Source: Cryptomeria japonica (Eukaryota; Streptophyta; Pinopsida; Cupressales; Cupressaceae). Taken from it: a stretch of 64,000 nucleotides of DNA. Positions 11,552-22,176 of the stretch are shown one piece after another. The notes beneath the pieces were generated by a model. It was given only the letters and a program-made list of their open reading frames with translations, did no database searches and was not told where the DNA came from. Within the stretch, counting starts at the first letter, position 1. Each line of letters opens with the position of its first letter. Made by a program: the position numbers and the translations under genes. Where the stretch lies: contig NC_081412.1 in assembly GCF_030272615.1 (NCBI RefSeq), positions 40,106,791 through 40,170,790 of the forward strand, given 5' to 3'.

Positions 11552-12313
11552 TGTTAGGATTCCCAAGGATACTAAGAGGGGGGGGTGAATCAGTATCTTG
11601 TCGGCTAACAGATTTTCTTAACTTATTAAACAAATTGCATACCAAAACAGTGTATCGGTAAACCAGAAATAATGCAGTAAATAAGATCAATAACCACAAC
11701 ATAGAAAGCACACCATTACACAAAATTTTTAACAAGGAAACTCGGTGTGGGAAAAACCTCAGTGGGATTTGTGACCCACAATATTCACTCACTGGCCAAT
11801 AAATGAATATTACTTACAATAGGGGCTTGCACATGCAGAAAGGCCAACTACCTAAAGCTCACTGCTTAAATACAAAAAGGGAAGTCTCACTGACTTACAA
11901 AATGGATTATGAAAATCTAATATTATGTACTTCTTTGGTTCAACATCTGCTATGCTAGGTTTAGTACCGATTTAAGCTCATACAACTTCTATAAGCCTTA
12001 TTCCAAAATCTGCCTTAATATTAACATCTGCCTATTACATTTCTTCCTTTTTCTTTTAAATGATTTACAAGATCTCATACTTATATGAGTCCTATTACAA
12101 TTTGCCTTGTCGGCTTTACAAAATGATTTTATAATTAAATAGAAAATATAATAAACAAAATCCTATCGACTGGGGTGTCGATAAACATCTTTGCCGGTGT
12201 CGGTGCCTGTGCCTATGTCGATGCTTGTCGGTCCCATAGGATTGTAAGGTTGCCATCGATGACAATACCTTCAATCACCTACAATTTCTCATTGGAGTGT
12301 GCGTTTGCCAACA
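11552..12313 (-). repeat. 3' LTR of F2
   Basis: 762 bp. On the plus strand it starts TGTTAGGATTCCC with a poly-G run (the complemented C-tract motif) and ends GCCAACA next to ATCTCCCTCTTTGGC, the complement of a polypurine tract. It matches the F1 LTR at 47697-48492 over its whole length. Confidence 0.85.
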
Positions 12314-12599
12314 ATCTCCCTCTTTGGCATTGATGGCAACACTAATGAGAAAAAGCCAAAATTGTTTTGTCCAAAAAGTGTTGTCCAAAAATCAAAACTG
12401 TGTGCTCCCCCTGAGCAGATGATCTCTTCTGTCATTCATTTCTCATCTACTACTCCTTACTCCTTTTTCTCATCCTCTACTACTCCCCCTTTGGCATCAA
12501 TGACAAAGGTTGTCAATTAATGTCAATTGAGTGTAGTTCCTGTCAAGATGCCTATAACCGGTGGGTTACAATCTGATATAGATCCACTAATGCAAAATT

Positions 12600-14520
12600 T
12601 AAGTTGTTATTGAACCTCTCACTTTCCTTTAGTGCTTCTTTTGTTATTTGGATGGTACCAGTGAGTATGTGCATTTTCTCTTTCGGTGTCTTAAGTCCAG
12701 GAACAAGAGCCTCTAAAATCTCTTTTCTCAAAGAGATGAGGATGTCTAGTTTAGGACATAGTCTGCATTTCAGTTCCTTTGCCTTGTATTTTATCCTTTC
12801 CTTCTCCTTCTAAAATTTCTCAAGTTTTTAATCAAAACCTACTATTTCCTATTCAACTATCGATACGGAGTCTGATGACCCTATTAGATTATCAGCAATG
12901 TCATTGATTTCCTTTTGAGCTATGCTGATCTCTTTATCTATATCCACTGTCAAAAGATCATTCTTGCAGGTGTCTCTGTACAGTTCCTTAAATTCAGTTA
13001 AGGTTTTGTTTAGTGCCTGTAGAAGGGTGTCAATGTGTTCCGTGCACTTCTTTATTGTCACTTCAAAGAATTTTTCTTTCTTTTTATTCATTTTCTCTTT
13101 GAAAGTCTCCTCATTGATCCGATCAATTGTTAGTAGATTGTCAGTTATATATTTAGATAATGTGTCTAATTTTCTTAAAGAATCTTTATTTTCTATATTA
13201 CACTTGGGTGCAATCATCTTCAAAATTGGTATGGTGTCATGAATTTCCTTGTATGCAAGTGCATTGCAGTCAGTTATTTTCTTAATAGAATCAAGAAATA
13301 CCTTTGTTACATTTGTTGGTCTGATTTCTTTCAGTGAAGAATCAGATGATTGACCAACTACCTTAATAATTTGTAATCCGTCGGTGTGAGTAACCTCTTT
13401 GCTTATGGGGACATCTGGTAGGTTAGTTTATGCCTGCATTTCTACAAGCAAGGGTTTTGGTTTCTCAGCTATTGCCAGTGGCACTATTTCTGTCTGAACC
13501 TTTACTTCATCCTTCTTCTCTTCTAATTTCATAATGTGTACCTCTGCCTATTTCTCAGAGCTTTCCACTGTCGATTTTTCTAATTTTGACTCTGTGTTTT
13601 CTACTGGTTTTTCTTTGTTTACCTCTAAACTATCTATAGCTGGTATCTCAACAGATTTGTCAGTGCTATGAGTTGTCGGTTGCTCAGTATGTACATTAGT
13701 CTTTCCAATAACCAGGAGATCAGTTGACTGTTCAGTTTGTTGCTCAGCCCCAATTTCAATGTTTCCAACTGTATCCTCAATATTTGTCTCAATTGTAATG
13801 TTTTCTGCCGGTGACTTAGTTGCCACATCTTTCTTTCCAATTGTTTCCTTATCAACCACAATGTTGACTTCTTGAGTATCAATATTCATGGTATACAACA
13901 CCTCAAAATGAGGATTGGTGTCTTCATGTGTTGTCTCCATACTCTCAACATTATCTATTATTGGTGGTGTATCAACAGTTTGTGCCAGTGGAGTATCAGA
14001 AGAAGTTGGGGGCAAGTTATCTGTTATCTTTATGCTTGGGGGTCCACCCACCTTACCTTTACCTTTATCCTTTTCTTTTTGATAGACTTTAAAAGTTTTT
14101 GGTCGTTTAAGCTCTTCTTTCTTTTCCTTCTCTACAAAGAAGATATCCCATTTATCCATTGTCTCTTCAATGATCTCATTTACTCTGCCACCCATTAACG
14201 CTACATGTCGGTGACCAGTGGAAAATACAATCCTATTTGCTTCACTTATCAGTTCATCAATCTCTTCTGCTGATCTTATTAGGTGAATTGCAAGTAGTTT
14301 CTCTACCTTAATCTTCTTATCTATTTCCATAATTGCTAACCTTTTTGCATCTAGACTTCTATACAAGTCACTTGGCAAGTCATCTACAACTTATATCAAG
14401 AATTTCTTATAAATGTCTAAGTGTAGGATAACAGTGTTTTCTATACTTTCCTTTTCGTCATTACTGAACATGTTATACAACTTGCTGATATTTGACAAGT
14501 TACCATCTTTAGTTATTTCA
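12600..14520 (-). pseudogene. F-family large reading frame, C-terminal half (F2)
   Basis: Open segments 13548-14378 (276 codons) and 12849-13223 (124 codons) lie in the same frame, separated by stops. Segment one matches F1 50180-50650 and 49811-50134 (shared VGGPPS, MNIDTQEVNVVVD-like and WDIFFVEKEK blocks). Segment two matches F1 49155-49484. Both are rich in Lys, Glu and Thr, and parts look coiled-coil. I recognise no enzyme domain. The function is unknown; the frame is broken here. Confidence 0.7.
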
Positions 14521-14523
14521 TTC

Positions 14524-14840
14524 TCAGAGTGCCCCCCCTATCAGCCTCACTGGCCTCCAGCCCCTATCGGCCCCTGTCGGTTCCCTTCTTCGTTGGCCAC
14601 CACAATAGCCCCGTCGGCCACTGCAACCCTGCCCGCGACCTGCCTGCACTCCGCCGCCATCTGGCCTCCCTACTATCACACGCGCCGACGCTCGCACCCA
14701 CCGCTGGCCACCGCAGCTCCATCTACCAGCCACCATTGTGCCATCCGCCCGCTACTAGAGCGCTGCCCATGAACCTCCTCCTCTTGGCCCTGCCACTGTT
14801 ACACCTCCCTCTTGCCTCTTTTCATGGGGGTTTTTTTTTT
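14524..14840 (+). repeat. GC-rich block of element D (copy 2)
   Basis: Aligns with 11340-11551: both share CTATCGG, GCCACTGCA, CTGCC(T/C)GCGACC and CACTGGCCACCGCAG-like blocks in the same order. Copy 1 stops where F2 begins. Copy 2 restarts the same block and continues beyond it, so the two copies flank F2. No convincing protein is encoded. Confidence 0.65.
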
Positions 14841-16067
14841 GCCATAACTTGGGAAAATGAAGTCATTTTTTTGAAAACGAATAGGCGTCAGAAAGCTAGT
14901 TCTGAGCCAGACCTCATGGTGTTGGAATTTGTTTCCAATTTTTCTATTTGACTATAATTTGTTCCAGTCAAAGTGGGTATCCTTTTTGCACTTTCGGGGT
15001 CATAGAATGAGGATCCGAAGTTCGTTTTTCAAAAACTTTATATTGGTGGAAATGTTATTCTGTGTACTTTCCAGCCATATGAGTTTTCTTTCCAGATTCT
15101 GCTCTAGGGAGTTTTAATTCAGTTTTTGCTTTTCGGCACTCTGGTAAATATCTTGGTTGTTTCAAGTCTTGGGATCTCTTCTCTGAGTAGGATGTCTCGA
15201 TTTTGGCTATTCTTTCTATTTCTAGTCTTCTTATCATTGTATCTTCTTTTATGCAAACACACTGAGATAAAGTGCCATCATGCATTGTTTACTTGGGATC
15301 TTGCACATCTTGTGCCTTATTGTACATGCACTACTTATAAAGTGCCATGGGGGGTTGATGTTTGCCTTTTGTTTGCCATCTACCTTTGTCTAGTGAGTGT
15401 TCCTTCCATGATATTTGCCTCATGATGTGTGTCAAGTGAGTGTTCCTTTCATGACAATATGTACTTTATCATCACCTTCGATGTTCCTAGTTCTTCATCG
15501 TGTAGTTCTTGTTGGCCGTTCTTTTCAGTGTACTTGTCCCTCTCCCTTTTCAACATTCTGGGGAGGTTTGTCCTATTGGATCTAATGCTTCCTTGGTTTG
15601 ATTGATTAGCTCTTTAGGCTTTGGTTTCTCATGCCATCTATATCTTTGAGTTCAGTTGTTTTCCTTTGTTTGCCATCTGATTCAAGTAGTGTCATTTGAG
15701 GGCACTCATACAGATTATAGTCTTCATGACCTGGTCATGTTCTATTTTAGTGGAGGTTCTTCAAATTAGCAGTTATTCTTCAATAGTGTTTGTATATTCT
15801 TCATGCTTCAGTGATTCTTCCGATCTTCTCTTGTTCCTATCTTTTTGGAACATTCTTGTTTGGGGGCTTTTTTAGTCCTTCACTTGCCTTTTCCATCTTT
15901 GTTTGGAGTAGACTTTATTTCCCACATGGTTTTCTCTATTTCTCTGCTTCATAGAGATTTGGTTGTATTTGGGTACCTGATCAGGCCTTGTTGTCGAGAT
16001 CCATCTTTCCTGCTTTCATTAGCTGTTCTAGGTTTTAGCTTCTCCCTAAGTCTAGCTTAAGGGGGGG
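14841..16067 (+). other. element D internal region, non-coding
   Basis: AT-rich to mixed sequence without a known domain in any frame. It ends in a polypurine tract (TAAGGGGGGG) directly before the 3' LTR. It may be remnant DNA from a parent element, but I see no match to gag or pol. Confidence 0.55.
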
Positions 16068-16365
16068 TGTTAGAGTAATCAGGTTTTTCATTTGTTTAAT
16101 TCTTTTATTAATTATTATGTGCAAGCCGAGGGTTTTCCCTTTTAGGGTTTCTTGACCTATTAGAGGTTAATTCTTTTCTTTGTATCATGTATTGATTGAT
16201 TATCATATTACACATTTTTGTGAATATTGAGCTCTCATCTTTTTGAGTATATTTTTTATGTATTTGTTTTTCCTTTGTTGCTTCCTTGCTTCTCCTTGTA
16301 ATAGGTTTATTCAGCTTGCAAAGATCATTTGGGCTCCTATGGTGTTGTACTTATCAACTCTCACA
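16068..16365 (+). repeat. 3' LTR of element D
   Basis: 298 bp, TGTTAGAGTAATC to CTCTCACA, followed by AGACT (16366-16370), the second copy of the target duplication. It differs from the 5' LTR mainly by an internal deletion. Confidence 0.85.
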
Positions 16366-16370
16366 AGACT

Positions 16371-16577
16371 GATGCAGCTCGAGGAATAATGGATGATAAA
16401 GAATGATCAGACAGTTGAGGAATTATGATCGAAGTATGGAATCTAATTGCATATTGACCTCAAGAAAGAAATAATTGAATCATAAATGAGTCATCATCTT
16501 TCAAGGCTGTTAAAAAGGGTTAGGTTTGCTATTTTTGGCTAACATATTTTGGACAAATGAAAAACACATGATGATTT
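16371..16577 (+). repeat. 3' LTR of element A, segment 2 of 3
   Basis: The stretch between the end of element D and the start of element P. It continues the LTR broken at 10471 and is broken again at 16577 by P; GATTT at 16573-16577 recurs at 23781-23785. Confidence 0.7.
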
Positions 16578-18161
16578 TGTTGGCATTATGTGAACCGGCA
16601 TGAAGACATAATGATATTGTATGTTGTCATTGATGTCAATATGAGACATGGTGTGAACCGGCACATGTGATAGGTAAAAAGAGAGAGGAACCAACATATG
16701 TATGAACCGGTTTATATGCCAAAGTGAAGTGGCATATTTGTTCAAGATGAACAGACATGTAGTTATGGGAACTAGCACATGGAAGCATTATATGACTACC
16801 GGTTGGTAGGTAGCTTCCACTTTAGGATTTCCGGTTGGAGTACATCAAGTCTGTGTGACTCAATCGGTGATCTTCATATGATGAGTTAGCAGTATAATGG
16901 AGGATAGATCATGTTGCCACGTAAGCTCTATGCGTGTGAAGGATCTTGCATGAAGAAGACTATTCCTATCTATCTCGAGAATGAGCAAAGTCTGTCAAAT
17001 GGTGATAACGCATGATGGGTTATCAGCCGCCATGAAATCGGTGGATAATGGACGATGGAGAATGTCTTGAGATTGATTCAAGATTGTTGCATTTATTGCA
17101 GTATGATTCAACGATCAGGATCGAACCACTTGGATTGCTTAACCTAACAGGTTTAAGGTTTAGGGTTTTTGCTACCGACTTGTATGTTTCCTATAAGGTC
17201 GATGTTGTGTTTCTTTCTAAGGTTGTTGGCAAAATTTGTGTGTGTGTATCCTAGGGAAGTGATACGTGATTCTTGCTAGACCAAAGGAGAGAAGAGATAC
17301 CTGCAAAGTGAATGTGCAGAAGGTGAAGAGGAGCCAAAATGGATCTGCATTATCATTGAGTGCTATTACCAGATCATTATAATTCCTATTGATCTCTAAC
17401 CACTTCAATAGTTGTAAAATCCCCTAACAGGGTAGCCTTGACTGGCTTGTTGTAAAATCCCCTAATAGGGTGGTCCTAACAGGCTTGATTCAAATCCCTT
17501 AACCAGGTAACTCGAGGTTAATGAGTTCTGAGAAGCTATAGAGCTTAGGAGATCCTTTAGCTATTGAGTTCTTGAAATCCTCTAACAAGGTGACCCTACC
17601 GGGTTTAACTCTTAACCGGGTGATCCCTAACTGGATCAGTTCCTAGTAGAACCTATTGTAATGTCTTTAACCAGACATGGCTCTTAACAGAGCAGACTTC
17701 TAAAGAGTTCAAAAAGTAGCTTGTGGGTATTCATCCCCACTGTGGTTTTTCCCAGTTGGGTTTCCACATGAAAAATATGTGTGTTATGTGTGATGCTTTT
17801 ATCTTGTGATGATTTGTTTTACCTATTAAGCATATGAAGGTTCTATGTTTTATGCCTGTCTATAAAACATATTGAACTCACTGTTGTGAAGATCAGATGA
17901 TTAAGTTTACCTGTTTATGCATGAGAGTATAATGATACTGTAGTATTGAGCTAAGAGGAAAGCTTATTGAGTGACCAGTTCATGACTGATTGAGCTATAC
18001 TGGATGTTATCGATTGCACTTTGTTTTACCAGTATCCCTGTTTGTCAGTCATTTGGAGTGTTTGCTGTCAAACTAGTTTTGGACTATATTTGTGTTTGTA
18101 CTGATTCACCCCCCCCCTCTCAGTACCAGTTTGGTACTAGTGGTTCATCATTGAGTTATCA
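16578..18161 (+). repeat. 5' LTR of element P
   Basis: 1,584 bp, TGTTGGCATTATG to GAGTTATCA. It has the TTGTCATTGATGTCAA palindrome near 16624, a cluster of CCCCTAACAGGG-like inverted motifs at 17415-17660, and the C-tract motif near 18107. Confidence 0.9.
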
Positions 18162-18163
18162 AT

Positions 18164-18175
18164 TGGTATTAGAGC
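18164..18175 (+). promoter_or_regulatory. primer-binding site of element P
   Basis: TGGTATTAGAGC, two bases after the LTR. It is one change from the usual initiator tRNA-Met site. Confidence 0.85.
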
Positions 18176-18231
18176 ACCTCTAGGTCCTTTGTGTTGTATG
18201 CTTAACTGCTTGAGGAAAAGATCCTAGTCAA

Positions 18232-19063
18232 ATGATGAAGAGGGAAGGTCCAAAGTTTAACAAGGAAAACTTCGGTATATGGAAAGATAGGATGAAGATA
18301 TTCATCAAAAGAATGGGTGTTCAACACTGGAGTTATGTTGAAAATGTATATGTTGTTCCTACCAGTACTCTCATTGATGACCAAAAGAGAGAGATAGAAG
18401 AAAATGGGCAAGTAATGGAAGCCCCCATCAGTAGTTTATCTGACATTGAATTTATTGATGTTCAGGACAAGGTAAATCCCAAAGAGGTATGGCATGACCT
18501 ATAAGGTTGATGAGCATGTAAAATAGGCTAAGGAAGAAAGCCTGAGAGGGAAGTTTGAAGACATGCGGATGGTTGAAGGAGAGACCATTCAACAGTATGG
18601 AATAAGAATCAAAACGGTTGTTGGAGAAATTAAGAGTGCAGGTGGCAAAATAGAAGATTCCACTGTGGTAAGTCCAGTCCTGAGATCCCTGTTGCCAGTC
18701 TATGCAATAAGGGTCGCTGCTATTCAGGAGCTGAGATCAATAGACAAGTCTAAGGTGTCCTTGGACTCCATCATAGCCAAGTTGATAGCCTATGAGCTAA
18801 ATAGTTTTGATGGCAGTGTTCAAAAGATAGAATCAGCATTTAGAGCCTCTACTATACCATCCAGAAAAGGAAAAGAGGCTAGCACTAGTAGGGAACCTAA
18901 TCAGAACAGAGAAAAGAATGATGAAGAGTTTCTGATGGAATTTGAAGCTCTTCTTGCCAGGAGATTTCCTAAAGGAACTGGTAAATACAAAGGTAAGCTC
19001 CCTTTGAAATGTTTCTCCTATAACCAGATAGGACATATTGCTATGAACTGTCCTAATAGTGAC
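18232..19063 (+). pseudogene. gag of element P
   Basis: Starts MMKREGPKFNKENFGIWKDRM, the usual copia gag opening; the FNKENFGIWK core is the clearest part. After a stop near 18502 the frame shifts and continues from 18563 with the capsid region. The zinc knuckle is KCFSYNQIGHIAMNC, with Tyr in place of the second Cys. Gag would form the particle that packages RNA. One frameshift and the damaged knuckle make it unlikely to work. Confidence 0.85.
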
Positions 19064-20322
19064 AACCTTCTAAGTGTTGCCCAGCTAAATGACAATGGCC
19101 TCACTCTGCAATTCAAGAATGGAGTTTGCAGAATCAAAGGAAAAGATGGTAAATTGGTGGCCACTAGCATGCAGACCAAAGGTAACTTATTTTAGTTGAA
19201 TGCAAATGTAAGTACTTATCTTTTGGCTAAGCTTGATGATAGTTGGATATGGCATAGGAGACTCTGTCACATAAACTTTGATAACATTGTGAAGGCTAGT
19301 AAGATCAAGGCAGTTAGAGGGTTTCCGGTGCTGAGCAAACCAGATAATACCTTATGCAGAGAGTGTCAATTGGGGAAAATGTCTTCCTCAACCTTTAAAG
19401 GTAAATCTTTCACTGTTGACAACTTGTTTGATCTTGTGCATACTGATCTATGTGGTCTTATGAAAACTAGAAGTGTGCAGGGTGATAGGTACTTCATGAT
19501 TCTCACTGATGACTGCTCAAGAATGATGTGGGTCACATTCTTGAAGACAAGTTTGAAGGTTTTCATAAATTCAAAGCTTTTAGAGCATTAGCGGAGAAGG
19601 AAAGCGGTAAAAGGATCAAATGTCTCAGAATTGATCAAGGAGGGGAATTCACTTCCAGTGAATTCAACAAGTATTGTGAAGAATTTGGCATCAAGAGGCA
19701 ACTGTCTGCCCCCCAGACTCCATAGCAGAATGGCCTAGCAGAGAGGAATAACCGGACTGTGGTTGAAGCAGCTAGAACCATGTTGATTCAAGGAAAGGTA
19801 GCTCACACCTTTTGGAGAGAAGCGGTGAGCACTGTAGTCTACACTATGAACCAGGTACTCATCAAAAAGGGTAAGGACAAAACTCCTTATGAGTATTGGA
19901 CCAGTAAGACACCTGTGGTTAGCTACTTTAGAATGTTTGGTAGCAAATGTTACATCAAGAGAAGTGAACACCAGAGCAAATTTGATGCGAAATGTGATGA
20001 GGGAATATTCTTAAGATATTCCACCAAGAGCAAATCTCTCAAGTGTTTCAACAATAGGACTCAGAGAATTGTGGAAAGCATCAATGTAAGAGTTGATGAA
20101 ACCTCTGAGAAAATTGAGGAAACCAGTATTAAGCAAGCGGTAAGTGAACCGGTTGCAACCTTTTGGGAACCAGTTGTCAGTCAACCAATTACCAGTAATA
20201 GTGTTCCTACACCGGCAGATGTAGATGTTGATATTGATGGAGATGAATATGAAGAAGAAAAGCAAGAGGAATCTATCAAGACCATTCCTCGGTATGTCAA
20301 GCTGAATCATGATCCTAAGTAG
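19064..20322 (+). pseudogene. GAG-pre-integrase and integrase of element P
   Basis: The frame passes from the zinc knuckle straight to NLLSVAQLNDNGLTLQF, so the protease is missing. The integrase zinc site follows: WHRRLCHINFDN then CRECQLGKM (H-H-C-C). The catalytic Asp in LVHTDLCG, Asp in IDQGGEFTS and Glu in LAERNNRTV make the DD35E set. A stop at 19193, a frameshift near 19560 and a stop near 19723 break it. The C-terminal part has MFGSKCYIKR. Confidence 0.85.
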
Positions 20323-20382
20323 ATCATAAGAGATAAGGATGCAGGAATCCTTACAAGAAGAAAAGTCAGAGAAAACTCATGC

Positions 20383-21300
20383 ATGATCTCTGAATTCGAG
20401 CCTAAAACATTCAAAGAGGCACACAAGGATGAAGACTGGATCAAGGAAATGGAAGAGGAACATGACCAAATAGAGAAAAATGGTACATGGTCCTTGGTAC
20501 CCAGACTGGAGCATAAAAATGTCATTGGCACCAAATGGGTGTTCAGAAACAAGCTGAATGAGGATGGCACAGTGATTAGGAACAAAGCCAGATTGGTGTG
20601 CAAAGGATATGCTCAAGAAGAAGGAGAAGACTATGGAGAAACCTTTGCTCCTGTAGCCAGATTGGAAGGAGTTCGTATGCTTCTTGCATATGCAGCTTTT
20701 AAAGGTTTCAAAGTATATCAAATGGATGTAAAATCTGCATTCCTAAATGGTGTACTTGAAGAGGAGGTGTATATTGAGCAACCAGATGGGTTTTCCCTAT
20801 CTAAATATAGTGACATGGTATGTAGGCTACATAAAGCCTTATATGGTCTAAAGCAAGCACCTAGGGCATGGTATGAGCGCCTACATTCCCATCTTGTGAA
20901 GATTGGATTTGAGAGGACAAGTGAAGATAGCAATATCTACTTGAAGTCTTAAGGAGATCAGATCTTGATTTGTGAGGTATTTGTTGATGACATTATCTTT
21001 GGTGGAGATGACAAGATGAGCCACGAGTTTACAGATGAGATGAAGAAAGAGTTTGATATGTCACTCATAGGGGAGATTAAGTTCTTCATTGGATTGCAAA
21101 TCTAGTAGATGAAGGATGGAATCTTTATCGCTCAGTCCAAGTATGTCAAAGAAGTGTTGAAGACTTTTGGCATGGAAGATAGAAAACTGGTTGGTACATC
21201 AATGGTGACTAGTTGTAAACTATCCAAAGAGGATGACTTAGCATTCGTTGATGAGAAGGAATACCGATCAATGATTGGTAAATTGCATTATGTAGTGCAT
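20383..21300 (+). pseudogene. reverse transcriptase of element P
   Basis: Shows [64 protein letters not shown] and FVDDIIFGGD, the copia reverse transcriptase series. The catalytic box is FVDD rather than the usual YVDD. Stops occur at about 20950 and 21104-21108. It would copy element RNA into DNA in the particle. Confidence 0.9.
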
Positions 21301-21933
21301 AGCAGACTGGATATTACATATGTAGTTGGCATTACTGCAAGGTTCCAAAAATGTCCAAGAGAATCCCACTTGGTTGCAGTCAAGCAAATTCTTAGGTATC
21401 TGAAGGGAACAATTGACTATGGATTGTGGTACCCATACAACAATGATTTCAATCTGAAAGTGTTCACAGATGCTAATTGGGCAGGTAATGTGGATGACCA
21501 AAAAAGCACAACCGGTGGTGCATTCTTTCTTGGTGGTAGACTGGTCTCATGGATGAGTAAAAAGTAGAGTTGTATCTCTCAGTCTACAATAGAAGCAGAG
21601 TATGTTGCAGCTTTCATGAACTGCACTCAGACAATCTGGATGAAGCATGTACTAGAAGGCTTCAAGATCCCTGTATCTGAACCAGTAAATATATTCTGTG
21701 ATAACACAAGTGCTATCAATATATCAAAGAATCCTTTTTTACATTCTAGAACCAAGCATTTTGAGCTTAAGTATCATTTCTTGAGGGAAAAGGTTCATAA
21801 TAAAGAGATTGCACTGGAGCATGTGTCTAGTAAGGAGCAGTTAGCAGACATATTCACCAAGCCTCTCCCAAAGACAACATTTGTGCATTTGAGAGGTGAA
21901 TTAGGGGTATTGCCCCTTCAGGAGGTAAACTAA
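21301..21933 (+). pseudogene. RNase H of element P
   Basis: Carries VFTDANWAGN, KSTTGGAFFLG, STIEAEYVAA, FCDNTSAINIS and ADIFTKPLPKTTF, in copia RNase H order, including the catalytic Asp, Glu and Asp. One stop follows SWMSKK near 21566. It ends at the TAA at 21931. It would remove RNA from the RNA-DNA hybrid. Confidence 0.9.
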
Positions 21934-22176
21934 AAGTAATTGTTCCACATCAGTCAGGTATTGGAAAGACAAATTTTTGGTTGATTGATGTGTTGAAGGA
22001 TGCTACTCCTTAGGGGGAGCAGCATGATGGAACAGAGATGTTTGTACCTCCACTTTGGCATTGTTGTCAAAGGGGGAGAAGGAGTGAAGCGAAAAGATAT
22101 CTGTAGCAAATGGGGAGAAGATGTGAAGCAGAGAAGATATATTTTGTATATTGCCATCAATGCCAAAGGGGGAGAT
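21934..22176 (+). other. 3' untranslated region and polypurine tract of element P
   Basis: Contains two AAAGGGGGAGAA-type runs and the final tract AAAGGGGGAGAT at 22165-22176, preceded by TTGCCATCAATGCCAA at 22151-22166. Confidence 0.8.

Larger units (their letters stand above)
11552..14523 (-). mobile_element. truncated minus-strand LTR element F2
   Basis: A 3' LTR (11552-12313) followed, in minus-strand reading, by part of the large F-family frame, ending abruptly near 14523. The homologous point in F1 is about 50580, so roughly half of the internal region and the whole 5' end are missing. No target duplication is visible because the right end is broken. The flanking GC-rich DNA is duplicated, pointing to a rearrangement after insertion. 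Confidence 0.8.
10472..16365 (+). mobile_element. non-autonomous LTR retrotransposon D
   Basis: Complete by structure: 5' LTR 10472-10848, primer site 10849-10860, polypurine tract at about 16051-16067, 3' LTR 16068-16365, and the target duplication AGACT on both sides. The interior has no recognisable gag, protease, integrase or reverse transcriptase. It holds GC-rich blocks, AT-rich filler and the nested minus-strand element F2. It resembles the large non-autonomous elements called LARDs and must have used enzymes from elsewhere. Confidence 0.85.

Noticed and set aside
11228..11566. Overlapping open frames on both strands of the GC-rich block, also at 14413-14951
   Set aside because: Open frames follow from base composition. 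The two copies of the block do not keep the frames and no domain is visible.
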